The position numbers and the translations under genes were made by a program. Positions 45,641-55,915 of a DNA stretch of 64,000 nucleotides are shown here, piece by piece; the first letter of the stretch is position 1; each line of letters begins with the position of its first letter. Origin of the DNA: Calliopum simillimum (taxonomy: Eukaryota; Arthropoda; Insecta; Diptera; Lauxaniidae). Below the pieces are notes generated by a model. That model searched no databases, was not told the origin of the DNA, and saw nothing but the letters and a program-made list of their open reading frames with translations. Where the stretch lies: NCBI GenBank assembly GCA_951812925.1, contig OX638370.1, forward strand, positions 97,044,897 through 97,108,896, read 5' to 3'.

Positions 45641-46158
45641 CTACAAAAAAATTGATTTACTTTGGGCTTGCTCACTGCCATATCTCTTATGCCACCGGTA
45701 TCTGGGCTGCTTTCTCGAACTCTAATAGTGTTCAAGTAATGCAAAATAAAATGTTAAAAAATGTTTTCAATCTGCATTCTCGATATCATTCAGTTGATCT
45801 TTACTCCAATTATCGTATTTTGCCTGTTAAGGCCATTCATAGGTTACAGTTGTTATGGCACGTTCATAAAGTCCAAAATAATCTAAGTCCTAATAATGTT
45901 CAGATTTTGACGCTTCAACACTCGTATGATACAAGGCATAGAAATCTTCTGGTCATTTCTCGAGCAGTATATGCTATGTCGTCGCAGAGTATATCGCACA
46001 ATGGACTTAGGTGGTATAATGAGTTGAACAGTTCGATCAAGAACCTGTCGAATATGGAGTTATTCAAAAAGAAGTTAAAAGAATTCCTCTTAAATAGAAC
46101 TACGCTGCTAGCTATATTAGGTGCGTTTTTTTCGGCATTCTATCTGGACTTTCTTTAG
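45641..46158 (+). mobile_element. 5'-truncated LINE, C-terminal end of ORF2
   Basis: An open frame of about 168 codons starts inside the coding region (FGLAHCHISYATGIWAAFS) and ends with the usual C-terminal text of a CR1/Jockey-like reverse transcriptase (LQNKMLKN-like VMQNKMLKNVFNLHSRY, SYDTRHR, GLRWYNELN). The 5' part, including the catalytic RT motifs, is missing. It lies between the start codons of vir and the RRP12-like copy. Confidence 0.8.
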
Positions 46159-46405
46159 CACTTTACGATAAATGTATGGGAAAGCAACAACAAATAGCGC
46201 TAAGCTAATGCACGTTATATTAAAGTGGTAAGCTCCGCGGCTAAATATTGTTGCCGTTTGACACCGTTTTTTATTGATTATTAATCGGGTTTTTTTAATC
46301 GGTAATTGTGACTTCGCACTTGTAATCGATTGTAAGTTGACATTTGTGTATTGTTGACATTTGTATTTTTTTTTTATTAAAAAATATTAAGAAGTGTAAT
46401 TGAAA

Positions 46406-47957
46406 ATGGCCAAAATTCGTTCAAAACTTAAGCGTCATACCAAAGGAAAAAACTGGGGACGAGGCCTTTCGTCAACTTCAAATCCAGAGCAGATGAAAGA
46501 TCGGATGAAGGCAAAGTCGCGTTTCTTTCAACCAAATTTGAATATGGGTAAGAAAATTGCTTTATTCAGTAAAACAAAAATCCATTAATTTATAAAATAT
46601 AGTGGCAGGAGATGCAGATGCAACTGGCCTAACATTGGAAGCGGTGCAAAAACATGAACAGCGTCAAATGTACAACGCCGAAGCCACAGTAAATGACATC
46701 GCAGGAAGCTTGAAATCTTTCAATATGGATGATGATGCTGATGAGGATATGTCCGAAACACAACACGGGACATTTAAGACTTTCAAAACATTTGCATCCA
46801 ACTACAGCACTTGTACCAACATGAGCTTTAAAAAATTGCCTGTCGGCTTTAGAGGTTCTTCAGATTTGCATAAGGAAATGTTGGCCATATTAACAGCGCT
46901 GACGGAAATAATAAAAGAACGTGGCGGTACAGAATCATCTCAGAATATTTTATTTTATTAATGCAACGAATAGAGGCAAGCACTGAGGAGCAGGATATTA
47001 TTGCTGGTGTGTTTTTATTGGGTATGGGTATAAAATCAGTGCCAGCACCAGTACTTCGTAAAAGTTTCGGAGAGACTGCACAAACGCTGTTGTCGTTGTT
47101 GCAGCGTTTTATGGAGACAATAAATCAATCGGTCATTAAATACATCATTGGCTGCCTGTCAGTGTTGTTGCGTGCACAAGACTATGCGACCTGGAGTTAT
47201 AGCTCAACTTGGCAGAATATTGATCCGATACTCTCATTTACGACGCATTTAAAACCAAAAGTAGGTAGTTTTTGATTAATTTTTCAATTATGTACTTACT
47301 AAATTCTTTTAATATGCATAGATACGCAAAGCAGCACAACATGCAATTGTGTCCATAGTACATGGCAGTTCATTTATGACAATTTCCAACTCTAATGATG
47401 AAAATGGTGATGACAATGAGGCATCTGCAGCAACCAGTACTAATGGAAATTAAATAGAAATAAAATCTCATCCTGCTAGCTAATGATGCTGCTAGCATGC
47501 ACTCTGGTAAATCTTCTACCTCGCGTTATAGTGCTGGTGGCAAGGGTATACATCGACCTGTTGGGACCAGTAATGCAGTTTCGATGAAATCGGATTATAC
47601 AGCTAAATCGGGCAAATCAGCATATTCAAGTTCACTACTACTACTCATCGAAAAAGGCAAAAGGTGATACGAAAAAAAAGGCAAAGTAGATCCATACACT
47701 AACATACCATTGAGTAGAAATTCCTTAAATAAACGGTAAAATGAGTTGAGACTATTCAAAATCATAATCTTAATAATGAATTCTTTTTTAATTTGATATA
47801 TAGTTCACGTGCCCAAAATTCACGTGCGATTAAAAACGCTGTTAAAAATTCACGCAAAGGAGCATTCAAAGGTGTGAAAAACAAGATACAAAAATCTTAT
47901 AAAAAAGAAATGATTGCGGGTTTCTTTTTGAAATCTAAAGTTGATATTTTATTGTAA
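46406..47957 (+). pseudogene. RRP12: RRP12-like ribosome-export factor, internally collapsed copy
   Basis: The start MAKIRSKLKRHTKGKNWGRG and an early exon (TLEAVQKHEQRQMYNAE, then SFKTFDTF-like FKTFKTFASNYSTC) are those of RRP12, a large HEAT-repeat protein for pre-ribosome export. Exon 1 splices at 46,548 or so to 46,603. A one-base frameshift near 46,937 separates GGTES from EYFILLMQRIEAS. The sequence continues through SMGIKSVPAPVLRK-like GMGIKSVPAPVLRKSFGE to 47,260, splices at 47,322 to IRKAAQHAIVSIVHGSS, then hits a stop. Directly after comes C-terminal RRP12 text (YIPLSRNSLNKR; KGAFKGVKN) with further stops. About 900 central residues are missing. It is either a decayed duplicate or a misassembled allele. 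Confidence 0.85.
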
Positions 47958-48238
47958 AAAGCTTGTAAAAAAAAAACAGTTTGAAAGCAAGGCGTGTTAA
48001 ATTAATTACTGTATAAAATAAAGTTCATTATTACTATGTAAACTAAATAATTCATATTTTTTAAAAGTTTATAGTTATTTGGAACGTTAAACACAATAAA
48101 AGTATTAAAATAACTTCTGGCTGTAAATGACCTGAGAAAATTGCTGAATACATTTATTTTTGCATACAAAAGTTGAACTCGTCTTTGAATGAATAACACA
48201 TACAGTTTATTTAAATCGTCAAAGTATTGCTTCTCAAT
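47958..48238. other. intergenic, AT-rich
   Basis: Nothing recognised between the RRP12-like copy and the MITE. Confidence 0.5.
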
Positions 48239-48614
48239 CAGGCCTGTTCTGTAATCCTCGTGGTTTCAATTACTTTTCACTTAGGAGGTTTTTTAGATGA
48301 AAATGGTGAGTCACACGATAGAAAGTATTAAAATCTTTTTTGAGGAAAATTACAGATTCTACAAATAACATTGACTTGCATCAACAAAAAAGTAACCGTT
48401 TAGGAAACATTCTTAAAAAACTGCAAAAAGTCGAAAAATTCGACTTTACCGAATATTTACTTTTTAATAAATACTAATGAATATTATTTGTAGAACCTGT
48501 AATTCTCCACAAAAAAAGATTCTTATACTTTTTATAGTGTGACTCACCATTTTCATCCAAAAAACCTCCTAAGTGAAAAGTAATTGAAACCACGAGGATT
48601 ACAGAACAGGCCTG
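48239..48614. mobile_element. 376-bp MITE with about 75-bp inverted repeats
   Basis: CAGGCCTGTTCTGTAATCCT at the left is exactly mirrored at the right end (48,614), and the match continues through CACTTAGGAGGTTTTTT and AAAATGGTGAGTCACAC. The only possible duplication is AAT. Confidence 0.85.
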
Positions 48615-48833
48615 AATATTAGTCGTTGTCCACTTATCATCTGGATTGACTCCAGCCATTGCCTCCTCACGAAGATACAATTTATTCTTGTCATCTAATA
48701 AAATTATCGTATACGTACGACTGCCATAACTGGCTTCTGGTATATGCACCAGAAGGTTATCCACAATTTGGTGCTCGTCGTTGATGATAAACTATTACCA
48801 AAACCAAAGTAGCGACCTTCTTCATATTGATCA
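48615..48833 (-). pseudogene. unidentified conserved-looking protein fragment
   Basis: Minus-strand text GLDQYEEGRYFGFGN, then (after a frame change near 48,790) FIINDEHQIVDNLLVHIPEA and KLYLREEAMAGVNPDDKW looks like real protein sequence of about 70 residues. I cannot name the family. It directly follows the end of the p32-like sequence and is cut off by the MITE. Confidence 0.45.
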
Positions 48834-48834
48834 A

Positions 48835-49508
48835 GACCCAGTGGTACATTGCTGCAAAGTGGTCAGACAATTTTTCAACAAATTCATTGCTGATACCCTT
48901 CTCTTCAAGTAAATTCATAAGTAAATCATATAGACAACCATCGAGCACATCTCCGGCAACAGCAACAGCGTATACTTTATCATTTCACTCGCTTTCAAAA
49001 ATGCACCTTTCAACAATTTTTTGGTCATTATATTCGCCTTCCTGTGGTGTTCCTTGTAGGAAATTGTGGCTTGCTACGCATTTCACCCATTCGGGTTTAT
49101 CAGCATTTGGATCAATTTCGGGTTCTTCCTCAGTGTCAACTGTATGATTTACGTTGAAACTGACGACAACAACGGCTCTACATCAGCGCCTTGCAATTTA
49201 ACAGTGAATCCATCCAAAGCAGTTGGCACAGCTTTGGCTTTTTCTGCCTTACGCTCTGCGACAATTTCTTCAGTTAAAAACTCAACCAATTCGCGTTCAC
49301 CCTTGGTGTGAATGTGATGTTTAATACCACAACCGCAGCTGCACCCTAAGCTTGGCTTTTCAACATTTAAATCCTAATATTGTTGGATTTTTCGACATGT
49401 GCCAAATGCTGTTAGGTTGTACTTACCGAATACATTTTTCAGCGAATTTGCCTTGGCACTGGCGGCGATATTGAAAAAACGTAATGTGGCTTTGTTCAAA
49501 TTATTCAT
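48835..49508 (-). pseudogene. p32 / C1QBP family (MAM33) mitochondrial matrix protein, decayed copy
   Basis: From ATG at 49,508 a first exon (MNNLNKATLRFFNIAASAKA...) resembles a mitochondrial presequence and ends at 49,427 before GTAAGT. After an acceptor at about 49,356 the text GCGIKHHIHTKGERELVEFL, TEEIVAERKAEKAKAVPTAL and DGFTVKLQGADVEP is that of p32, an acidic trimeric matrix protein. A frame change near 49,140 precedes VNHTVDTEEEPEIDPNADKP. A further short deletion removes the middle strands. LQGTPQEGEYND, KVYAVAVAGDVLDGCLYDLL and LEEKGISNEFVEKLSDHFAA follow with frameshifts near 49,080 and 48,985. The last helix is replaced by unrelated sequence. Several breaks make it non-functional. 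Confidence 0.82.
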
Positions 49509-49863
49509 TTTTCTGTATTTTTAGAAAACTATTTAATTTCTTTCAAAGTTAACCAAAAAACAAAAAACCAAAACATAAACAAATGTCAGCTGTTAATAAA
49601 GAAGAACATAATTTTCGAAAGTGCTATTCACAATGCAGCGTTTTGTTCGACCACAGTTAGCACATTTAAGCCCACTTTAAGCCCACTTGCCACGAAAACG
49701 AACCTATTGTAAATTTCGTATTTTTCTACTTAACCTGTAAAATGGATTTTATTTAATTGAACTTTTAGTCATATATTTGTAAAGATCGATTTACATATAA
49801 ATCTATCAATGCATTTTTCTAACACATAATTATGACAAATCAAGGAACGGATTAAAAACACGG
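49509..49863. other. intergenic, nothing recognised
   Basis: AT-rich 5' flank of the p32-like copy. Confidence 0.45.
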
Positions 49864-49865
49864 CT

Positions 49866-49912
49866 ATAGTGACATATGTTTCGTCTTTCGCCACAAAGAC
49901 TCATCAGACTAT
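49866..49912 (-). ncRNA. hammerhead ribozyme (predicted)
   Basis: Read 5' to 3' on the minus strand: stem I strand AUAGU (49,912-49,908); core CUGAUGA (49,907-49,901); stem II GUCUUU / AAAGAC, six perfect pairs with loop GUGGCG (49,900-49,883); core GAAA (49,882-49,879); palindromic CAUAUG as a very short stem III (49,878-49,873); UC completing the GUC cleavage triplet (cut expected after 49,871); and ACUAU pairing with stem I (49,870-49,866). Every conserved hammerhead nucleotide is present. The tiny stem III is like that of retroelement hammerheads, which may act as dimers. A degenerate relative lies at 29,014-29,063, so this is part of a dispersed repeat. Activity is not shown by the sequence. 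Confidence 0.82.
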
Positions 49913-49920
49913 TTTTGTTG

Positions 49921-50490
49921 TAATTATAATTATATTTAAAATTGTATAAATTTTCAATTTCGCTTAAGTTCCTAGTTATGTCAATGAATTGTTAAGGGTT
50001 ATATTTTCTTTTTCTTGAATTGTTTCATTTTAATGATTTTAAAAATCACTTCTAGCTTTTAAGTTGTCGGTCTATTTTAGTTCCTTAGACCTTTTGGTTG
50101 AACTAGTCATTTAATAATTATTTATATTAGTTAAATTATTTTTAATTATTTATATCTTTGTACATGAATTAATAAGACTTTAAATATAAAAAAAAAAAAA
50201 AATAAAACTTTTTTTAATTCCCGTTAGAAATATTTCCACAGCCAGACTGACGGACATGGCTATATCGCCATAGTTCACTTAAAAGCAGAAAAGTCTGTCA
50301 ATTTTTATCCGATCTTGGTCCTTAAGGCTTCAAAATTTTTGTTATAAAATAGGCTTTCGATACAGTTATAAATCTTGAACTTTTCAAAAGTTACTTCAGA
50401 AAAATTCAACCATGATAAGCAACATTCACTGTGGTTGGTTCTATCATAGCGAAGAGATATATAACAAAGAAGCACTGGAGCAATTTTTAG
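49921..50490. other. AT-rich flank of the hammerhead repeat
   Basis: Long AT-rich sequence with an A-run at 50,190-50,205. No reverse transcriptase or other protein is visible that would identify a host element for the ribozyme. Confidence 0.45.
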
Positions 50491-50681
50491 GAATTTGTAT
50501 TAGCCGCAGACGCTAGCTTTGACGAATTTAGAAGTTGAACGGCAGCGTAATTCAACCAAAAAATCTGTATACATCCCTTCTCATCCGGAAGCGAAGGGAT
50601 ATAAATTGATTTTGTGGTACGCTGCTGCTGCTGCTGCTTTCTAAATTTGTCAAAGCTACCATCTACGGCTAATGCAAACTC
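50491..50681. mobile_element. 191-bp palindromic MITE
   Basis: TTTGTATTAGCCGCAGACGC and TAGCTTTGACGAATTTAGAA at the left are mirrored by TTCTAAATTTGTCAAAGCTA and ATCTACGGCTAATGCAAA at the right. The right arm contains a (GCT)n run. Arms are about 60 bp. The minus-strand frame is an artefact. Confidence 0.7.
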
Positions 50682-50829
50682 CAAAAATAACTAACAATTT
50701 TAAATAAGTGGCAGCACTACTTATAATTAGCCTATTAATCGATATAATCGATATCTTAGCATAAAAGAAAATTGACAGATTGAGGATGAACAATAATAAC
50801 AAATAATTTAATTTGTTGTTTTAAAAAGA

Positions 50830-53636
50830 ATGAGTTATTTGAATCGAAATAATGCTATGCATTATTGTAGGACTTGCTTAGCTGATTTGGAGAAAAGTAG
50901 AGTAGATGAAGTCCATCACTTGAAAGAAATAGAACACTTAGCGAAATCTCTCAAAAACTTTTTAGGAATACATTATCTGAATGAATATCCACAGTTTATA
51001 TGTGGAGAATGCTACAGAGTACTTAAAAAATTCGATGCATTTAAGCTATTGGTAAGGCATTCAAATGAAGTATTGGACACACTTTTGGGAAATCCGCAAA
51101 CTAAGCCTTCTGAAAGCAATTTAGATGTTCTAAGTAAATATAATACTGTAGAGTTACAAACGAAACGAATTGGTGAAGTAGAAGTGAAAATCGAAGAGGA
51201 ATTCATAAGCATTAAAGACGAGCCCGGGGTGCAACCAGTTGATGAGACGTTGGAAATTATAAAAACAAATAGTAAGGTAAATATTCAAGTGATATCTAAA
51301 CGTTACATTGCCTCCACTTTGTTGAGAATCACTTGTTAAAAATTTATATAAGGAAATGTCTATACGGGGCGTTCCGCGTACGCGAAAACTCCTCTCTCTC
51401 TCTCAATTAACTCAATTAGCGTACGCGAAACTCAATTAGCGTACGCGAAATCCAGTGAAGTTTTTTCCCCCGGGGAACTTGATTAATTTATGTACTGATC
51501 CGCGGCCGCCGCGAAGCCGGTGTTGGATGTCTGACGGGTTTAAATCCTGAGCTGCGGCCGCAGGCCGCCCACTTACCCCTACTTTTATGTAAAATTACTG
51601 TTGTAACGAAGATGTGTCCCGGGGGAAAAAACTTCACTGGATTTCGCGTACGCTAATTGAGTAAATTGAGAGAGAGGGAGGAGTTTTCGCGTACGCGGAA
51701 CGCCCCGTATAGACAGACTCTTTATATAATTATATCCAACTAACTGTGATGAGAAAAACAGTTCGAAAAGACCACAAGACTGTTTTTTGGGGATAAATTT
51801 GAGGAAATGTCTATACGGGGCGTTCCGCGTACGCGAAAACTCCTCTCTCTCTCTCAATTTACTCAATTATCGTACGCGAAACTCAATTAGCGTACGCGAA
51901 ATCCAGTGAAGTTTTTTCCCCCGGGGAACTTGATTAATTTATGTACTGATCCGCGGCCGAAGGCCGCCGCGAAGCCGGTGTTGGATGTCTGACGGGTTTA
52001 AATCCTGAGCTGCGGCCGCAGGCCGCCCACTTACCCCTACTTTTATGTAAAATTACTGTTGTAACGAAAATGCGTCCCGGGGGAAAAAACTTCACTGGAT
52101 TTCGCGTACGCTAATTGAGTAAATTGAGAGAGAGAGAGGAGCTTTCGCGTACGCGGGCCGCCCCGTATAGACAGACTCTAAATTTTATGCTATGTGTTTT
52201 CCCGAAACCGATGCTTATGGTGGTTTTTTTTTTTTTTTTGATAAAAAAGGAATTTCGCTTCTGGTGAAAAAATTAACTCAGATAACACAGGCCCACAAAA
52301 AAAAGTACCTTGCGCGAAAAATCAGACCACCTGAACTTTATGTTTTCGGGGTCGCTGAATCTGAATATGGTGCCAGAATAGCGAAGTTGGTTCGCGTTTT
52401 TCTCAAATCAAGAATAATGCTGAAAATAACAGATTTTTGGTGTTTTTTTTTTTTTGGTCTGTGCACAGAACCACAAAAAAAATTCCCTGCGCGAACGATC
52501 AGACCACCTGAACTTTATGTTTTCGGGGTCGTTGAATCCGAATATGCTGCCAGAATAGCTAAGTTGGTTCGCGTTTTCTTAGAAATCAGAAATAATGCTG
52601 AAAAAAATCTCAGATTTTCAGCGTAATTGCGGATTTCTGAAAAAACGCGAACCAACTTCGCTATTCTGACACCATATTCGGATTCAGCGACCCCGAAAAC
52701 ATAAAGTTCAGGTGGCCTGATCTTTCGCGCAGGGTACTTTTTTTTGTGGGCCTGTGTAATTGTTGCAACCTTTTTGACCAATTGGATGCAAAATTTCTTG
52801 AAATAAACCGGTTAGCAGATTTCAATCCTCAAAAAACTCTTTTTGAAAACAGTTTAACTCTTTTTGAAAACAGTTTTTATCGAACCAGAGGTATTAGCTG
52901 CAGTTGAAAGTATTTTACAGAACTTTTGAAAAGCTACTAGAGTTATGGGATCGATACATCGAAGGATCTTTGAAATAAGTGCATTGAAGTTGAAATACCA
53001 TATAATATAAATTTTTTTTTTCTTGTTTTATTAAGGGGACATCAAGTTTAAGACCAGAAATCAGTGGTGTAACAAAGCCTAAAACTACAAACAATACTGA
53101 AAAGCAAATGAATTTGCATCAATGTGGAATATGTAGAAAATTTTTCAAACATAAAAACCGTCTTAAATCGCATATGTTATTCTCTCATAAATCGCGGCGT
53201 CCCTGTATCTGCAAGTATTGTCATAAATGTTTTATCTCAAGCTCAGTCTTAAAAGCGCATGAACTAATTCATGCCGGTGAAGAACCATATTTTTGTGATC
53301 TATGTTATCGTCCTTTTCGATACAAATACTCAATGAAAAGACATCGACTTCGTATACATGGTAGCAAATCATCAAAAGCAGTGTGTTCGAGCTCGAAAAC
53401 TGTTTTGAAAAAAATGGAAAACAAAGCACAATATAACGATTTAAATAAAATTTCCACACCCGAAACACAATTAAAACTAAGCGATAAAATAGAGACAAAA
53501 ATAGAATTGGTAAGATAAACATTTTCAATTTGTTAATACATTCACCTCTTCTCAGGAAATCACTAATTGTTTGAAAATTTCCAAAGTCCAAATTTCTACA
53601 CACAAATTTCGTCGTCTAATCACAACTAAATTGTAG
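50830..53636 (+). CDS. ZAD-type C2H2 zinc-finger protein
   Basis: Three exons (50,830-51,276; 53,036-53,509; 53,556-53,636), all phase 0 with canonical sites, encode 333 residues. Residues about 11-85 form a ZAD, the insect dimerisation domain with four zinc-binding cysteines (C13, C16, C58, C61). An acidic linker follows. Exon 2 carries three C2H2 fingers: C179/C182-H195/H200, C208/C211-H224/H228 and C236/C239-H252/H257, the last two joined by an AGEEPYF linker close to the TGEKPF consensus. The tail is Lys/Thr-rich. Proteins of this class are nuclear, sequence-specific DNA-binding factors, many of them germline or chromatin regulators. Intron 1 (1.76 kb) is almost filled by three MITEs. AATAAA follows at 53,691. 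Which orthologue this is cannot be told, since the family is large and fast-evolving. Confidence 0.93.
51352..51720. mobile_element. GC-rich-core MITE, 369 bp, 9-bp target duplication, copy 1
   Basis: Ends GGAAATGTCTATACGGGGCG and CCGTATAGACAGACTC are inverted repeats extending through TTCCGCGTACGC. TTTATATAA flanks both sides exactly. Subterminal AATTAGCGTACGCGAAA and CTCTCTCTC blocks and a CCCCCGGGG site surround a GC-rich centre with GCGGCCGC. The perfect 9-bp duplication fits Mutator-like elements. Confidence 0.92.
51803..52178. mobile_element. GC-rich-core MITE, 376 bp, copy 2
   Basis: Nearly identical to 51,352-51,720 and in the same orientation 82 bp away. Flanks are TAAATTTGA and TAAATTTTA, a 9-bp duplication with one change, so it inserted separately rather than arising by tandem duplication. 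Confidence 0.9.
52286..52756. mobile_element. foldback MITE (CACAGGCCCAC family), copy 2
   Basis: Same ends as 12,749-13,173 and again flanked by TAA on both sides. It has three modules of about 125 bp, two in one direction and one in the other. Each module stays open in one frame, giving repeats of RKIRPPELYVFGVAESEYG, probably because conserved modules lack stops. Confidence 0.87.
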
Positions 53637-53690
53637 TACTAAAACGCTTACATAATCTTTCTAAAAATTCTACATATATGTAGGTCATTA

Positions 53691-53696
53691 AATAAA
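53691..53696 (+). promoter_or_regulatory. polyadenylation signal AATAAA (ZAD gene)
   Basis: 55 bp after the stop codon of the ZAD zinc-finger gene. Confidence 0.65.
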
Positions 53697-53952
53697 TTAA
53701 TTGCTTAAGATTTTTTTCTTAAATTTTTAGTGATGGAGAAAACTTTTTAATTTTTGCAGAAAGCTTATAGTATTCTTAAATTGAGTTCCTAGCTAGCATG
53801 ATTTTTCATTTAATTTTCATAATATAATTAGTTTAAAGTTAAAGGGCCGTCCACACGTACAGTCTTACCTGCGCAAGCCTAGTTCGTGCAAATTAGAGAG
53901 TTTGCGCATACTTTTCTCATCGCGCCCACATGACACAGGCAAGTCTGTGCAG

Positions 53953-55825
53953 TAGAGTGGTCCAAATTTTGTATGGAAAAACCAAAAGTGTTAAAAAGTC
54001 AAGGTGCGCGCGACTTTTCTGAATCCCTGGATCCTGCTGATTACAAAAAGTGTTTTGGAACCAAAAAAAAATTGCGTTTAGATATTCCGCAACGAGCTTG
54101 AAGGTACTTTTTTAGGAACTTTTTAGTTTTTTAGTACTTTTTTTAATTTAAACGCTATATCTTTTTAACCAGATAAGATATTTGCAAAAATTAAATTGCA
54201 TTTTTGTAAGAATATTTTGAGCCAAATTTTGCATTAATAACAATAAATCTAGTCTTTCCCAATTTTTTTTACCGGCACTTTAAACTTTAAAATTTGTTAA
54301 TTTTTTGAGGTGTTTGCACATTCAAGAACCGATTTTTTTCTTATTTTGCTTTAGCAAATTTTTTTTATATAATTATTTTTTTATGCATTAATTTATCTAT
54401 CAACTGACTCCAACAACTAAGCTATAAGCTTCACTTTACTTACTAAAAACCGTAAAATATAATCAAATTTGGCAAAAAAAAAACTTTGAGTTTAAAATTT
54501 TCATGGTGAAACAGAAACAACAATAGTCATTTGCAATGCATGTGTTCATGAAAATTCTGAATCCGGTCTCAGAATTGCTCTATTTCATACGGTTTTAGAG
54601 ATACCCTAACCTAAAAATGCAAAAAACACCGTTTTTGCTATTTTTAAAGCAGTAATATCGCGACATGGTAACTTTCAGCATGGTATTGAAATTAAAAGTG
54701 ACAGCCTTTTTCTTCAAAACCCAATTTAAATTGTATCGATATCTCTTTGTTCCTCCGAAATATCGTAAGCAGAAATAACAAAAAAAACCTGTTTTTTGCA
54801 CTTTTTCAACTTTTTAGGTTAGAATAACTCCGAGAATAAAAAAGATATCGGTATAATTTAAATTGAATTTTAAAGTAACAGACTGGCACATTAAACCACT
54901 ATACCACTTTTTGTGGCTGAAAGTAACATTGACTTGTAATATCACTTTAAAAAAAAGCAAAAACGGTGTTTCTTATACTTTTATGTAAAAATATATCTTT
55001 AACCGTACAAGATACAGCAATTTTGAGATCGAATTCAAAATCAGCATCAACAAATACATCCAAAATGGCTATTTTAGTTTCTTTTTGATTTATTTATTTT
55101 TTTAGTTTCCTTAGAAAATCTATGAAAACTATCTGTTAACCTATTTTGCCAAAAATAACATGAAGTGCCTAGGTTTCAGTATTTCGAAGAATGTTGTTTT
55201 ACTCAAAAGATTAGGAACTAATGAATTTATAAGAAAAAAGTGGTATCTTACGTCATCCCATTAAGATATCTTATTTCAATGCCTTGAAAACATTAAAATT
55301 AATTTTTTTTTTTTAATTGAATATAATTGTACTTAATTGTTTTTAGTGAGTAAAACTGTTACTAATAGCTAAGTTGTTGAAATTATTTGAAAGATAAATT
55401 AATGCATAAAAATATAAAAATTTTAAAAAAAATTTGCTAGAGCAAAATAAGAAAAAAATCGGTTCTTGAATGTGCAAACACCTCAAAAAATTAACAAATT
55501 TTGAAGTTTAAGGTGCTGCTAAAAAAAATTGGGAAAGAGTAGATTAATTATTATTAATGCAGCATTTGACTTAAAATATTCTTACAAAAATGCAATATAA
55601 TTTTTGCAAATACCTTATCTGGTTATAAAGATATAGCGTTTAAATTAAAAAAAGTACTCAAACACTCAAAAATTCCTAAAAAAGTACCTTCAAGCTCGTT
55701 GCGGAATATCTAAACGCAATTTTTTTTTGGTTCCAAAGGACTTTTTGTAATCAGCAGGATCCAAGGATTCAGAAAAGTCGCGCGCACCTTGACTTTTTAA
55801 CACTTTCGGATTTTGGACCACTCTA
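53953..55825. mobile_element. hAT-type foldback element, 1,873 bp, exact 8-bp duplication
   Basis: Ends TAGAGTGGTCCAAA and its inverse fit the hAT YARNG pattern. CTGTGCAG flanks both sides (53,945-53,952 and 55,826-55,833). The terminal arms pair for about 350 bp, including GCGCGCGACTTTTCTGAATC and GATATTCCGCAACGAGC. Shorter inverse blocks lie further in, for example ACCGATTTTTTTCTTATTTT. No transposase is present. Confidence 0.93.
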
Positions 55826-55915
55826 CTGTGCAGTTTTCAGTATATTTAATTTTCATAGCAACATGACGTCTAGAAAAAATTTAATTTTCATTTGAATTGT
55901 TTTTTCTTTTGTATA

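Noticed and set aside
50487..50684. Minus-strand 65-codon frame with a Gln run
   Set aside because: It coincides with a palindromic MITE whose right arm has a GCT microsatellite.
51480..51570. GC-rich sequence with GCGGCCGC and CCCCCGGGG that looks like a cloning-vector linker
   Set aside because: Two copies sit inside complete MITEs with terminal repeats and separate 9-bp target duplications, so this is genomic.
52192..52781. Repeated peptide RKIRPPELYVFGVAESEYG as a novel repeat protein
   Set aside because: It comes from foldback modules repeated in both orientations. The same text appears on both strands and no start or splice context supports translation.
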